Below are positions 1 to 9,183 of a stretch of DNA of 64,000 nt, piece by piece. The DNA comes from Bradyrhizobium canariense. Its GTDB lineage: Bacteria > Pseudomonadota > Alphaproteobacteria > Rhizobiales > Xanthobacteraceae. Position 1 is the first letter of the stretch; each line of letters begins with the position of its first letter. A model generated the notes under the pieces. The model had not been told where the DNA came from, ran no database searches, and was given only the letters and a program-made list of their open reading frames with translations. A program made the position numbers and the translations under genes. The stretch covers positions 124,001 to 188,000 of the forward strand of contig NZ_JAFCKJ010000006.1 of NCBI RefSeq assembly GCF_018130465.1, written 5' to 3'.

Positions 1-1617
1 CTCGAACAGCCTGAACCGCTCGAACGCGTCCTGCGCACGCACCGATTCCAGCCGGGCCAGCGCGACCGTGACACCCTGTTCGCTGCACGCCCTGAACACG
101 TCGAGCAGGATCTGCGCGGCGGTGAAGTCGATCTCGACCATGCCGCTCGCCTCCAGCACCAGCAGCTGCGGAGGTGTCGCGCCGAGCACCTTGGTCACGT
201 CGCTGCGAAAGCCGGGGGCGTTGAGAAAGGACAGCGGCGCCTGCAGCCCGATCACGACGACGCCGGCAATGCGCTCGCCGGCGATGTGCGGATGCGCCGG
301 CCACCAGATCGTGGTGCCCGGCACGCGCTCGAACTCGACCAGCCGCGCGCGCGTCGTGCTCCAGATGCCGTGCAGCAGCGACAGCACGATGCCGAGGAAC
401 GCACCCTGCTGGATCGGCAGCACGATGATCAGCGCGGCGGTGGCAGCGATCAAAAGGAATTCGCTTGGAGACTGGCGATAGATCGTGAGGATCTGCTTCA
501 CGCGGATGATGCGCAGCGCGACGAACAGCAGGATGCCGCCGAGGGCTGCGTCCGGAACGTGCTGCAGCAACCCCGTTCCGAACGCGAGCAGCGCCAGCAC
601 GATTGCAGCCGCGGCGAGGCCGGCGAGCTGCGATTGTCCGCCGGTCTCGGCGACAATGCCCGTCCGCGGTGGGCTGGCATTGACCGGAAACGCGCCGAAC
701 AGGCCCGACAGCACGCTGCCGGCGCCCGCGCCGAGGAAATCGCGATCGACATCGGCCGGCTTGTCGGGATCGGACGGGAACGAGCGCGTCGTCGCCGCAG
801 TCTGCACCATGACCACGATTGTGATGACAAAGGCGAGCGGCACGAGGCGGACCCATTGCTCCGGTGCAAGCTCGGGGAAGGTCGGACGCGGCAGCGTCCC
901 CGGCACGAGGCCTACGACATTGACGCCCTTGCTTTCGAGGCCGAGCGTGATCGTGGCCAAGGTCGCCGCGACGAGCCCGATCAGCGCGCCGGGAATTTTT
1001 GCGCTGACCTTCTCGGAGACGAAGACCACGGCCAGCACACCGAAGCCGATGCACAACGTGAAGGGATTGCTGCGGCCGAGCTCGCTTGCGAGCACACCGA
1101 TGCGATCGAGCGTCGGCCCGCTCGGCGATTCCAGACCCAGCACGCCCGGCAATTGCGACACGATGATGTGGACGGAGATGCCGGCGAGGAAGCCGACCAT
1201 GACCGGCACGGACAAGAGATTGGCGATGCCGCCGAGGCGGAAGGCGCCGCCGGCCAGCATCATCGCGCCGACCATCAGCGCCAGCGCGATCGCGAGGCCC
1301 TGATAGTCCGGCGAGCCGGCGGCGGCCAGCGCCGCCAGTCCGCCGGCGAAGATCGGGGTGATCGTGGAATCGGCGCCGCAGGACAGGAAGCGGTTGCCGC
1401 CGAGCATCGCAAAGCCGAGCGATCCCGCCATGAAGGCGAAGAAGCCGATCTGCGGCGCGAAGCCGCCGAGCCGCGCCGTGGCCATCTGCTCGGGGATCGC
1501 GATCGCGGCCAGCGTCAGCCCCGCCATCAGGTCGCCCGGCAACGAGTAGGAAGCGAGCGAGCGGAATAGCGGCCATGCACGCTCTTTAGAGCTCTTGGCG
1601 TGAGCGTCTTGCGGCAT
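1..1617 (-). CDS. SulP family anion transporter with STAS domain (3' end outside window)
   Basis: The reverse strand encodes an open frame from the ATG at 1617 to the window edge, about 539 residues with no stop seen. The N-terminal two thirds is a run of hydrophobic segments with SulP features, including a first helix region ending in PGDLMAGLTLAA and an NASPPRTG stretch. The last 100 or so residues have the soluble STAS pattern (LQAPLSFLNAPGF, then LLVLEASGMVEIDFTA). SulP proteins move sulfate, bicarbonate or other anions across the inner membrane; the substrate here cannot be told. Only the C-terminal end is missing. It ends a block whose upstream neighbour is a caspase-like gene on the same strand, separated by an extragenic repeat. 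Confidence 0.9.
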   Translation of the reverse strand, partial: MPQDAHAKSSKERAWPLFRSLASYSLPGDLMAGLTLAAIAIPEQMATARLGGFAPQIGFFAFMAGSLGFAMLGGNRFLSCGADSTITPIFAGGLAALAAAGSPDYQGLAIALALMVGAMMLAGGAFRLGGIANLLSVPVMVGFLAGISVHIIVSQLPGVLGLESPSGPTLDRIGVLASELGRSNPFTLCIGFGVLAVVFVSEKVSAKIPGALIGLVAATLATITLGLESKGVNVVGLVPGTLPRPTFPELAPEQWVRLVPLAFVITIVVMVQTAATTRSFPSDPDKPADVDRDFLGAGAGSVLSGLFGAFPVNASPPRTGIVAETGGQSQLAGLAAAAIVLALLAFGTGLLQHVPDAALGGILLFVALRIIRVKQILTIYRQSPSEFLLIAATAALIIVLPIQQGAFLGIVLSLLHGIWSTTRARLVEFERVPGTTIWWPAHPHIAGERIAGVVVIGLQAPLSFLNAPGFRSDVTKVLGATPPQLLVLEASGMVEIDFTAAQILLDVFRACSEQGVTVALARLESVRAQDAFERFRLFE

Positions 1618-1692
1618 CGATGTGGAATCCCCGGAAAGGCTGACGTCGGCCGATCAGACTACAGCATTTCCGGATTGGAAGGAGGTGAATGA

Positions 1693-1856
1693 GAATATCC
1701 GCAACTCTCGTGTCCCGGACGCGGTGCGGCACGACGTGCCGCTCCGCAGAGCCGGGACCCATCGTGCCGCACGGTACGCTGCTGCATGGGCCCCGGCTCT
1801 GCAGCGCACCGCAAGAGCGCTGCGCTGCGTCCGGGGCACGAGAGGTGCGGATACTC
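1693..1856. repeat. Extragenic palindromic repeat element
   Basis: Two outer arms of about 30 bases (1693-1722 and 1827-1856) are inverted copies matching at roughly 27 of 30 positions. Each arm contains a GTGTCCCGGACGC-type core. Inside, GAGCCGGGACCCAT faces ATGGGCCCCGGCTCT. The element fills the gap between the SulP gene and the caspase-like gene and abuts the stop codon of the latter. From memory, this repeat type recurs in many Bradyrhizobium intergenic regions. It could form a long transcript hairpin and end transcription from the caspase-like gene. Confidence 0.75.
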
Positions 1857-3350
1857 TCAATACCTGCTGCGATAATTGTCGCCGCGTCCCAGGCCGCCGT
1901 AGCCGCCTCCACCACGGCCGCCCATGCCCATGCCAATTCCGATGCCAATTCCGACGCCGACGGCTTCCGGCGGCGGGCCGGGGGGCGGCGCGCGCTCGTA
2001 GATCACTTCATCAGGCGGCGGCCGGCGTTGCCTCGGTGGCGTGTCGACCACCTTGCGCTTCGGCGGCGTGTCGTCGACGCGCTTCTTGATCACAGGCGCG
2101 ACCGTCGGATTGACCGGCGTCGCCGGGGGCGCGGGCGTCGAGCACGGGCAGGTCGGCGCCATCGCGACGGCGACCGGGGCAGGAGCGGCCGCGACAGCGG
2201 CAGGCAAGGCATAGTTGCGGTTCTGCACGCGAAGCAGCAGCCTGCGTGCGGTCGCAGCCAGATCGCTGTTGTCCCAGTTCGCCAGATAGGCCTCGAACGA
2301 GGCGCGGGTGTTGATCGCGGTGGCGCGCTCCCAGGCCAGCATCTGGCGCCGGCGCTCCAGCACCGTGCGCAGGCGCGGCGTACGGGTGTCCTGAGCGTAC
2401 AACTCGATATAGGCCTGATACGCCGGCACGGTGTCGTCGGTGATCACGATCTCATAGGCGACCATGGCCGGCTTGCCCTGCAAATCCTTGCGCCAGTCCT
2501 CGAGGCTGCGCGTGCCGCTCGCAAGTGCCATGGAGGATGCGCCAGGAAGCGCAGTCTGACCGCCGCTGCTATCGCCGCCGAAGAACTTGAAGTCGGTCGT
2601 CAGCGACGAGCTTTCCCAGGGGATCTGGCGTCCGTCGGTCGATTGCGCTACGGCGACGCGAATGCGCTTGAAGACTTCCTCGATCGGCAGATTGGGCTGC
2701 TTGGCGACGGTCAGCGCCGCGGTGGTGTAGGGACTGTCGATGCCGCTGCCGTCCTCGGCTTCCGCACCGGGCGAGGTCGAATAGGAGATGAAGGAGCCGG
2801 GCGCGCCGGCCTTGGTGTCAACCATCGCAAGCCCGTGGCCGGCGCCGCTGAGCGCCGGGAACGGATTGTTGCGACAGGCATCGAGCATGAAGATGCGTGC
2901 TCGCGTCGGCAGCGCGCCGAGCGTGTTGAGCAAATCGTTGAGCCGCACACCCTGCAGCGGAATGTCGGCTTCGCGCTTGGGGTCGAGATCGACGGGAACG
3001 AGGTAGTTCTCGCCATCGATCTGGAGGCCGTGGCCGGCATAGAACACCAGCGCGACGGTGTCGGCGCCGCTGGCGCTGACCTTGCCGGCGAAATCCGATA
3101 TCGCCTGGCGCATGTCGTTCTGCGCCAGATTGGATGCCGTGGTGACGGTGAAGCCGGCATTGCCGAGCAGTTCCGTCATGCCCTTGGCGTCGTTGGCTGC
3201 GTTGGGCAGTTCGGGCACGGTGCGATAGGCCGATTGACCGATCACGAGGGCGAGCCGCGCTTCGGCCGTGGCCTCCGTCGGCATTGTCAACTGCGTGAGC
3301 GCGAGAAGGCCGGATGCAAGAAACAAATTGCGAAGGACTGGACGGCGCAT
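1857..3350 (-). CDS. Secreted caspase-family (peptidase C14) protein
   Basis: 497 residues. The start ATG at 3350 has GGAGG five bases upstream. Residues 1-30 look like a signal peptide ending near EATAEA. The caspase p20-like fold follows: the catalytic His lies in FYAGHG (His107) and the catalytic Cys in LDACRNNPF (Cys159), so both residues of the dyad are present. The segment after about residue 370 is alanine- and proline-rich, and the tail is glycine-rich (GVGIGIGIGMGMGG). Family members are Arg- or Lys-directed cysteine proteases; in alphaproteobacteria this exported type has no settled role. The glycine-rich tail may anchor the protein or be disordered. No obvious partner gene is adjacent. 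Confidence 0.9.
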   Translation of the reverse strand: MRRPVLRNLFLASGLLALTQLTMPTEATAEARLALVIGQSAYRTVPELPNAANDAKGMTELLGNAGFTVTTASNLAQNDMRQAISDFAGKVSASGADTVALVFYAGHGLQIDGENYLVPVDLDPKREADIPLQGVRLNDLLNTLGALPTRARIFMLDACRNNPFPALSGAGHGLAMVDTKAGAPGSFISYSTSPGAEAEDGSGIDSPYTTAALTVAKQPNLPIEEVFKRIRVAVAQSTDGRQIPWESSSLTTDFKFFGGDSSGGQTALPGASSMALASGTRSLEDWRKDLQGKPAMVAYEIVITDDTVPAYQAYIELYAQDTRTPRLRTVLERRRQMLAWERATAINTRASFEAYLANWDNSDLAATARRLLLRVQNRNYALPAAVAAAPAPVAVAMAPTCPCSTPAPPATPVNPTVAPVIKKRVDDTPPKRKVVDTPPRQRRPPPDEVIYERAPPPGPPPEAVGVGIGIGIGMGMGGRGGGGYGGLGRGDNYRSRY

Positions 3351-3777
3351 GATGTCACCTCCATCGGCAATGCGCGCGATGATGGCACCTTTTCTAGGTG
3401 GTCGCCATGCGTCTGTCTGTGCACTGGATCACGTTGAGCTGCGGCAAAAAGGGGCAGGAGGTCTGCCAGAGCCCGTGCAGCATCGTTCTGGCGCCATCCA
3501 TGTGAATTGCGCATTGATCCATGCGCCAATTGGATTGATCCCTGATGCTGCGCGAAAGCATCCTCTCGCACCTCGGGCCCCATGCCGATCTGATCGAGAA
3601 TCCCACAAAAACATGGTTGTTTCGGCGCGCACTGATGCCGTCGATGTTAGCGACACACCGCTTTGCAACGGCCGGCCGCAAGCCTTGCCTGCGCCGTCGC
3701 TTTGGCCATACAGTCCACGCAACGGGCTGCGGCAACGACCGTCGCGCGAAAAATAATAATTGGGGAGAAACCGCACC
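3351..3777. other. Intergenic region between divergent genes
   Basis: 427 bases separate the caspase-like start (reverse) from the TRAP operon start (forward), so promoters for both should lie here. Open frames of 100-200 codons cross it on both strands, but none has a recognisable product or a good ribosome site. Just before the TRAP gene the sequence becomes AT-rich (3749-3761), followed by GGGGAG at 3762-3767. I could not assign a specific operator. Confidence 0.5.
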
Positions 3778-4809
3778 ATGTCCATCGTGCCCGTGAACCG
3801 TCGCGCGTTCATCAAGTCGTCGACGGGACTTGCCGCCGGCCTCGTGTTCTCCCCCGCACTCATCGGCCGCGCCGAAGCCGCGACGCTGAAGCTGAAATGC
3901 TCCTCCTCGCTGCCGAACGATCCCAAATTCGCCAATGGCCGCGTCTATTACGACAATCTCGTGAAGAACCTGAAGGCGAACGGCCTCGGTGAGCAGGTCG
4001 AGGTCGCGTTCTTTCCCGACAACCAATTGGGGCAGGAAATCGACGTCATCAACTCGGTGAAGCTCGGCGTCATCGACCTCATGGTGTCGGGCTCGTCGAT
4101 CTCGGCCAATCTGGTGCCGCTGGTCGGCACCTACGACCTCGGCTTTCTGTTCTCGAGCTTCCCGCAGCAGACCAAGGCGTTCGACGCCGGCGCCGCCAAG
4201 CCGATCGAGGACGCGCTGCTCAAGGGCAGCAACATCCGCATCATCGCCTGGGCCTATAATTTCGGCTCACGCAGCGTATTTGCGAAGAAGCCGGTGAAGA
4301 CGCCGGAAGATCTCGCTGGTCTCAAGATCCGCACCCTGCCAAATCCCGTCATCACGGAATGCCTGCGTCTGATGGGGGCCGCCGCGACGCCGCTGGCGTT
4401 CGGCGAAATCTACACGGCATTGCAGGCCGGCGTGCTGGACGGACTCGAGCACGATCCGCCGACGATCCTGGCCAGCAAGTTCTTCGAAACCGCCAAATTT
4501 TATGCGCTGACGCAGCACAATTTTTCGCCGCTCGCGATCTATTTCAGCGACATGACCTACAACCGCATGGATCCGAAACTGCGCGAGGGTTTCCTCGATG
4601 CCGCGAAGAAGGCCGCGTCCGACACGCGTACCCATGGGCTCGCGGTCGAGAAGGAGGCGCTGTCGGCCTTGACCGAGAAGGGCGTGACGGTGGCCGAATG
4701 CGACCGCGAGGCGTTCAGGAAACGCGTGGCGCCACAGACCGAGAACTTCATCAAGGCGCGGCCGGAATCCAAGGCCGTCATCGACATCATTCGCGCCACG
4801 CAGGCCTGA
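3778..4809 (+). CDS. TRAP transporter periplasmic substrate-binding protein (DctP type)
   Basis: 343 residues from the ATG at 3778, which has GGGGAG at 3762-3767. An in-frame TTG at 3760 lies ahead of that ribosome site and is rejected. A twin-arginine signal is visible (RRAFIK, residues 8-13, then a hydrophobic stretch ending AEAA), which suggests export of the folded protein. The mature part matches DctP receptors: LKLKCSSSLPNDP at its start, a long helix-rich core, and IRTLPNPVITECLRLMGAAATPL with the conserved substrate-carboxylate arginine context. It delivers an organic acid to the permease encoded 1 base downstream. Confidence 0.93.
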   Translation: MSIVPVNRRAFIKSSTGLAAGLVFSPALIGRAEAATLKLKCSSSLPNDPKFANGRVYYDNLVKNLKANGLGEQVEVAFFPDNQLGQEIDVINSVKLGVIDLMVSGSSISANLVPLVGTYDLGFLFSSFPQQTKAFDAGAAKPIEDALLKGSNIRIIAWAYNFGSRSVFAKKPVKTPEDLAGLKIRTLPNPVITECLRLMGAAATPLAFGEIYTALQAGVLDGLEHDPPTILASKFFETAKFYALTQHNFSPLAIYFSDMTYNRMDPKLREGFLDAAKKAASDTRTHGLAVEKEALSALTEKGVTVAECDREAFRKRVAPQTENFIKARPESKAVIDIIRATQA

Positions 4810-4810
4810 C

Positions 4811-6694
4811 GTGGCAATGACGGCTGCCGTATCTCTCTCGGGCGGACGCCACGGGAGCATCGCCCTGCTGCTTCGCGTCAGCGACGCGATCGCGGCCATC
4901 CTGCTGGCCGCGGATCTCGTGGTCGTCTGCGGTTCCGTGCTGCTGCGCTTCTGCTTCAACGCACCGGTCGAATGGTCCGACGACGTCGCGCGCGGCCTGA
5001 TGGTCGGCTCGGCCTTCTTCGGCGCGGCGAGCGCGCTCGCGCGCGGCGAGAATGTCGGCGTCTCCTTCTTCCGCGACCTGGCTCCGGTACGGCTGCGCGC
5101 GCTGGTCGATGCGGCCAGTGCACTGCTGGTGGTGCTGATCTCGGCCTATGTCGCCTACAACGCGATCAAGCTCGGCTCGCTGACGGCGGGTCAGACCACC
5201 GGGTCGGGCCTGCCGCTGGAGCTGACCTTCTATCCGATGGGCGTCGGCGCGCTGTTCATGACGGTGTTCGCGATCGACCATCTCTGCGCCAGGCCGCTCC
5301 CCGATATCGTCAGAGGTCTCGTCGCGATTGCCATCGTGACCGGCCTGTACCTCGGCTGGGATTATCTGTCGCCTGCCACGGTGCCGTCGGCGGGAACGCT
5401 GATGCTGATCGGCTTTTTCGCGACGCTGTTCGGCGGATTGCCGATCGGCTTTGCGCTGGCGCTGGCCGCGCTGATCTTCATCTGGGTCGAGGGCGCGCTG
5501 CCCGGCGTGATCTTCGCCCAGCAGATGGCGCGCGGCATCGACAATTTCGTGCTGCTCGCGATTCCCTTCTTCATCCTCGTCGGCTACCTCATGGAAGCCA
5601 ACGGCATGTCGGTGCGACTGATCGAGCTGCTGCAACGCGGGGTGGGGCGCATGCGCGGCGGCCTGAATGTCGTGATGGTGGCATCGATGGTGCTGTTCTC
5701 CGGCATCTCCGGTTCGAAGATGGCCGACGTCGCGGCCGTCGGCTCCGTTCTGATCCCGGCGGCGCGCCGCTCGAAGCAGAATCCGGGCGGCGCGGTGGCG
5801 CTGCTCGCGGCCTCCGCGGTGATGGCGGAGACCATTCCGCCCTGCATCAACCTGATCATCTTGGGCTTTGTGGCGAACCTGTCGATCGGCGGCCTGTTCG
5901 TCGCAGGGCTGTTGCCGGCCGCGCTGATGGCGCTGGTCCTGATCGCTGTCTCCATCATCTTCGGCAAGACTCCAGCTGAGTCTCCGGCCGAGACTCCGGC
6001 TGATGCCGCGGACATCGAGCCCCAGATTCCGGTGTCGGGTCTGTGGAGCGGCGCGATCGCCTCGTTCGGGCTGATCTTCATGATCTTCTTCGGCTTCAAG
6101 AGCGGCTTTGCCACCGCCACGGAAATCTCGGCCTTTGCCGTGGCCTATGCACTCGTCGTCGGCAGTGTCGTGTTCCGCGAGCTCAGCTTCACATCGGCCG
6201 CGCACAGTTTTGTGCAGGGGGCGACGCGCGCGGGGCTCGTGCTGTTCATCGTTGCCGCCGCGCAATCGCTAGCGTTCACGCTGACCTTGCAGCAGGTGCC
6301 GCATGCAGTCGGCGATTTCATGCTGGGATTGTCCAAGACCTCGGGCACCTGGTTGTTCATCCTGCTCGCGATCGGCGTGCTGATCGTGATGGGCTCGGTG
6401 CTGGAAGGCGCGGCCGCGCTGATCATCTTCGGACCGCTGCTGCTACCGGTGGCCGTGCAGCTCGGCATCGATCCCCTGCATTTCGGCGTTGTGCTCGTGA
6501 TCGCGATGGGCATCGGCCTGTTCGCGCCGCCGCTCGGGCTCGGGCTCTACGGCGCCTGCCTGATCGGCAATGTGCCGATCGAGCAGACGGTGAAGCCGAT
6601 CATGGGCTATCTCGGCCTGTTGTTCCTCTGCCTGCTCGTCATCGCCTTCGTGCCATGGCTCTCGACGGCGCTGCCGCGGGCATTCGGCTACTGA
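4811..6694 (+). CDS. TRAP transporter fused small/large permease (DctQM)
   Basis: 627 residues. The GTG at 4811 begins right after the dctP stop, with an ATG two codons later as an alternative. Residues 1-160 or so are the four-helix DctQ-like part (VEWSDDVARGLMVGSAFFG). The rest is the DctM-like 12-helix permease, recognisable by GGLPIGFALALAAL, AIPFFILVGYLMEANGM, the GISGSKMADVAAVGSVL segment and ETIPPCINLIILG. It works with the upstream receptor to import a carboxylate driven by an ion gradient. An unusual acidic, Pro/Ala-rich linker (TPAESPAETPADAA) sits around residue 390-405 in the cytoplasmic or periplasmic loop. Confidence 0.93.
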   Translation: MAMTAAVSLSGGRHGSIALLLRVSDAIAAILLAADLVVVCGSVLLRFCFNAPVEWSDDVARGLMVGSAFFGAASALARGENVGVSFFRDLAPVRLRALVDAASALLVVLISAYVAYNAIKLGSLTAGQTTGSGLPLELTFYPMGVGALFMTVFAIDHLCARPLPDIVRGLVAIAIVTGLYLGWDYLSPATVPSAGTLMLIGFFATLFGGLPIGFALALAALIFIWVEGALPGVIFAQQMARGIDNFVLLAIPFFILVGYLMEANGMSVRLIELLQRGVGRMRGGLNVVMVASMVLFSGISGSKMADVAAVGSVLIPAARRSKQNPGGAVALLAASAVMAETIPPCINLIILGFVANLSIGGLFVAGLLPAALMALVLIAVSIIFGKTPAESPAETPADAADIEPQIPVSGLWSGAIASFGLIFMIFFGFKSGFATATEISAFAVAYALVVGSVVFRELSFTSAAHSFVQGATRAGLVLFIVAAAQSLAFTLTLQQVPHAVGDFMLGLSKTSGTWLFILLAIGVLIVMGSVLEGAAALIIFGPLLLPVAVQLGIDPLHFGVVLVIAMGIGLFAPPLGLGLYGACLIGNVPIEQTVKPIMGYLGLLFLCLLVIAFVPWLSTALPRAFGY

Positions 6695-6706
6695 CGGAGT
6701 CTTGTC

Positions 6707-7684
6707 GTGAAAGTCCTGCTCGCCCACACGCCGGAGATGCGCCGCAATTACTACGGCGATCGCAGCCTGAACGGTCTGCGCGCCACCGCCGAAGTGATCC
6801 TGCACGAGAGCGATGAGACGCTGGTCTCAGCCAGCCTCGTGCGCGCCGCGCAAGATGTCGATATCATCGTGGCCGATCGCATGACCGAGGGGCGCGGCGA
6901 GATCTTTGCGCAACTGCCGCGCCTGCGCGCCTTCGTGCGTTGCGCCGTCGACATCCGCAACGTCGATGTCGAGGCCGCCTCGAACGCCGGCGTGCTCGTG
7001 ACCCGCGCCGGGCCCGGCTTCGTGCAGGCAGTCGCCGAGCTCGCGCTCGGCTTCATGGTCGATCTCTCCCGCGGCGTGTCGCGGGCGACGGCCGACTACC
7101 AGGCCGGCCGCAAGCCGGAGGCGCGGATGGGCCGTCAGCTCGCCGGCAGCAAGATCGGCATCATCGGCTATGGCAGCATTGGGCGCTATCTCGCCGAAAT
7201 CGCCAAGGTGATGCGCATGGAGGTGCTGGTCGCAGATCCCTTTGCGATTGTGAGCGACAGCGCCATCCGGCAGGTCAGCCTCGACGAGCTCCTCGCCGCG
7301 TCCGACTATGTCGTCTGCCTTGCCATCGCCAACGAGCAGACCGAGAATTTGATCGGGGGGGCGGCACTGGCGCGGATGCAGAAGCATGCCGTCTTCATCA
7401 ATCTCTCCCGCGGCAATCTCGTCGACGAAGCGGCGCTGGCGAAGGCGCTGCTCGAGAATCGTATCGCGGGTGCCGCGATGGATGTCGGCCGCGCGCCGGA
7501 CCAGATGCCAAGTCCGGAGCTGGCGAAGCTTCCCAACGTCATTGCCACGCCGCATGTCGGCGGCCTGACGCCGCAGGCGATCGAATACCAGTCGCTGGAA
7601 ACCGTGCGCCAGGTCGAAGCGATCGTCAAAGGCGAGATCCCGCAAGGCGCGGTCAACGCCGACCGCTGGACGCGTCGTCCCTGA
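6707..7684 (+). CDS. D-isomer-specific 2-hydroxyacid dehydrogenase family protein
   Basis: 325 residues, GTG start at 6707, 12 bases after the TRAP permease, so part of that operon. The NAD-binding motif GYGSIG is at residues 154-159. The catalytic Arg (NLSRGNLVDE, Arg235) and catalytic His (TPHVGG, His283) are present. The usual DVFExEP segment reads DVGRAPDQMP (from Asp259), so Pro264 occupies the place of the catalytic Glu. Relatives with this variant exist as far as I remember, so it is probably a subfamily feature and not decay. Linkage to a TRAP importer suggests it acts on the imported 2-hydroxy or 2-oxo acid. Confidence 0.9.
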   Translation: MKVLLAHTPEMRRNYYGDRSLNGLRATAEVILHESDETLVSASLVRAAQDVDIIVADRMTEGRGEIFAQLPRLRAFVRCAVDIRNVDVEAASNAGVLVTRAGPGFVQAVAELALGFMVDLSRGVSRATADYQAGRKPEARMGRQLAGSKIGIIGYGSIGRYLAEIAKVMRMEVLVADPFAIVSDSAIRQVSLDELLAASDYVVCLAIANEQTENLIGGAALARMQKHAVFINLSRGNLVDEAALAKALLENRIAGAAMDVGRAPDQMPSPELAKLPNVIATPHVGGLTPQAIEYQSLETVRQVEAIVKGEIPQGAVNADRWTRRP

Positions 7685-7690
7685 TCCGCT

Positions 7691-8857
7691 TCAGAGCCGG
7701 TCCACCGCTTTGAACGTCCCGTCCTTCTGGATCACCGTCAAAAACACCTTCGGCGGCGCGTCGATCATGCGCATGCCGACCGTGACGGTGCTGCCGCTGA
7801 TGTCGAAGCGGCCGACATCGTTGATGGCGCGCAGCAGGCTCGCGCGCGTCGGTTGCGGTCCGGCCTGTTCCAGCGCCGCGGCCGCGAGGCGGCCGGAGAG
7901 GTAGCCTTCGAGTGACACGAAGTCCGGTGTCAGCGTCGGGTCGAACGCCGTCTGCGCCGCCTGGTAGTCGGCGACCAGTTTGAGCGAGCGGTCCCAGGGA
8001 AACGGCACGACCTGCGAGACGACGACGCCTTCGCCCTCGGGGCCGAGCTCCCTGGCGAGCGCATTGGCGCCGACGAAGGAGACGTTGACGAAGGTCGGAC
8101 GAGCGCCGCTGCGGTGCGCGAGCTTGATGAACTCCGCGCAGGGACCGTAGGTCCCGACCATGACGATCGCCTCGGGTTCGGCGCGCTTGATCGTGCGCCA
8201 GGCCGAAGCGACCGCGCGGGTGTTGCGCTCGAAGGTGCCTTCGGCGGCGAGCTCAAGGCCGCGCCTGGCAAGCGCGCGCTTCACGCCGGAAAGACCGTCG
8301 CGCCCGAAGGAATCGTCCTGGTAGAAAATGGCGATGCGGGTGAAATGGCGATGCTCCGTGAGGTGCTTGACCCACGCCTCGGCCTCGGCGCCATAGCTCG
8401 CACGGATGTTGACCACGTTCGCAAGCTCGAGGTCGCGCAAGAATTCGGCGCCGCTGAACGGACCGATGAAGGGCACGTTCCTGGCGCTGGTGATCGGTAT
8501 CGTCGCCACCGCGGTCGGCGTGCCCACCGCGCCGATCAGTGCGAACACCTTGTCGTCCTCGATCAGCCGCAGCGTCTGCGCCACCGAGCGGTCGGGGTCG
8601 TAGCCGTCGTCGCGGCTGATGAGCTGGAGCTTGCGGCCGTGGACGCCGCCCTTGGCGTTGATCTCGGTGAAGGCTGCGACGATGCCCTGCCGCATCCGCT
8701 GTCCGAGTGCGGAGGAGGGACCCTCGAGCGCGGCGGCCTGGCCGAACAGGATCGCATCCTCACTGACGCCGATCTCGTCGGCTTTCGCCGGGAACATCGC
8801 TGCCGTCAGACATGCGATGGTCAAGGCGAGATATGCCGCGGATCGGGATCGTGTCAT
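7691..8857 (-). CDS. ABC transporter substrate-binding protein, branched-chain amino acid type (LivK-like)
   Basis: 388 residues from the ATG at 8857. The frame is open to 8992, but this start gives a clean signal peptide (MTRSRSAAYLAL...FPAKADE). The mature protein has the periplasmic binding fold type I of LivK/urea/amide receptors: ILFGQAAALEGPSSALG, EINAKGGVHGRKLQLISRDDGYDP, and FALIGAVGTPTAVATIPI. No permease or ATPase genes lie nearby, so it is an orphan receptor that must share a transporter elsewhere or act in sensing. Its stop lies 6 bases from the convergent dehydrogenase gene. Confidence 0.88.
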   Translation of the reverse strand: MTRSRSAAYLALTIACLTAAMFPAKADEIGVSEDAILFGQAAALEGPSSALGQRMRQGIVAAFTEINAKGGVHGRKLQLISRDDGYDPDRSVAQTLRLIEDDKVFALIGAVGTPTAVATIPITSARNVPFIGPFSGAEFLRDLELANVVNIRASYGAEAEAWVKHLTEHRHFTRIAIFYQDDSFGRDGLSGVKRALARRGLELAAEGTFERNTRAVASAWRTIKRAEPEAIVMVGTYGPCAEFIKLAHRSGARPTFVNVSFVGANALARELGPEGEGVVVSQVVPFPWDRSLKLVADYQAAQTAFDPTLTPDFVSLEGYLSGRLAAAALEQAGPQPTRASLLRAINDVGRFDISGSTVTVGMRMIDAPPKVFLTVIQKDGTFKAVDRL

Positions 8858-9183
8858 GAGGAGGCTTGCCGGATGCTGGACGCGTTGTGGAAACGATAGG
8901 TCTTGCGCCCTGAACAGGTCGCTAATCTGCGCAGCGTCGACGGTCCGTAAGACACCGGGGAAAATCGGCAAGTTACTGCCAGACTGGTGCAATTTGCAGG
9001 GTCGATCGTTAACTAAATCGCGTGATGCGCAACGCCCCCGGTTCCGAAATTGTGCAGTTCTTAACCTCGATCCTCGACCGATAGTGGTTCCGGCGGCTCA
9101 ACCAGAAGTTCGGGCCGCCGCATGATGGGGACTTGCGGATCAAGATGGGCGGTCGGGATCAGAATGATCAGGATCGGAGGCGT

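Noticed and set aside
286-1569. A 427-codon forward frame
   Set aside because: Antisense to the SulP transporter, which has membrane segments and a STAS domain on the other strand.
3760-3777. TTG at 3760 as the dctP start
   Set aside because: The ribosome site GGGGAG lies just after it and in front of the ATG at 3778, which also gives the proper twin-arginine signal.
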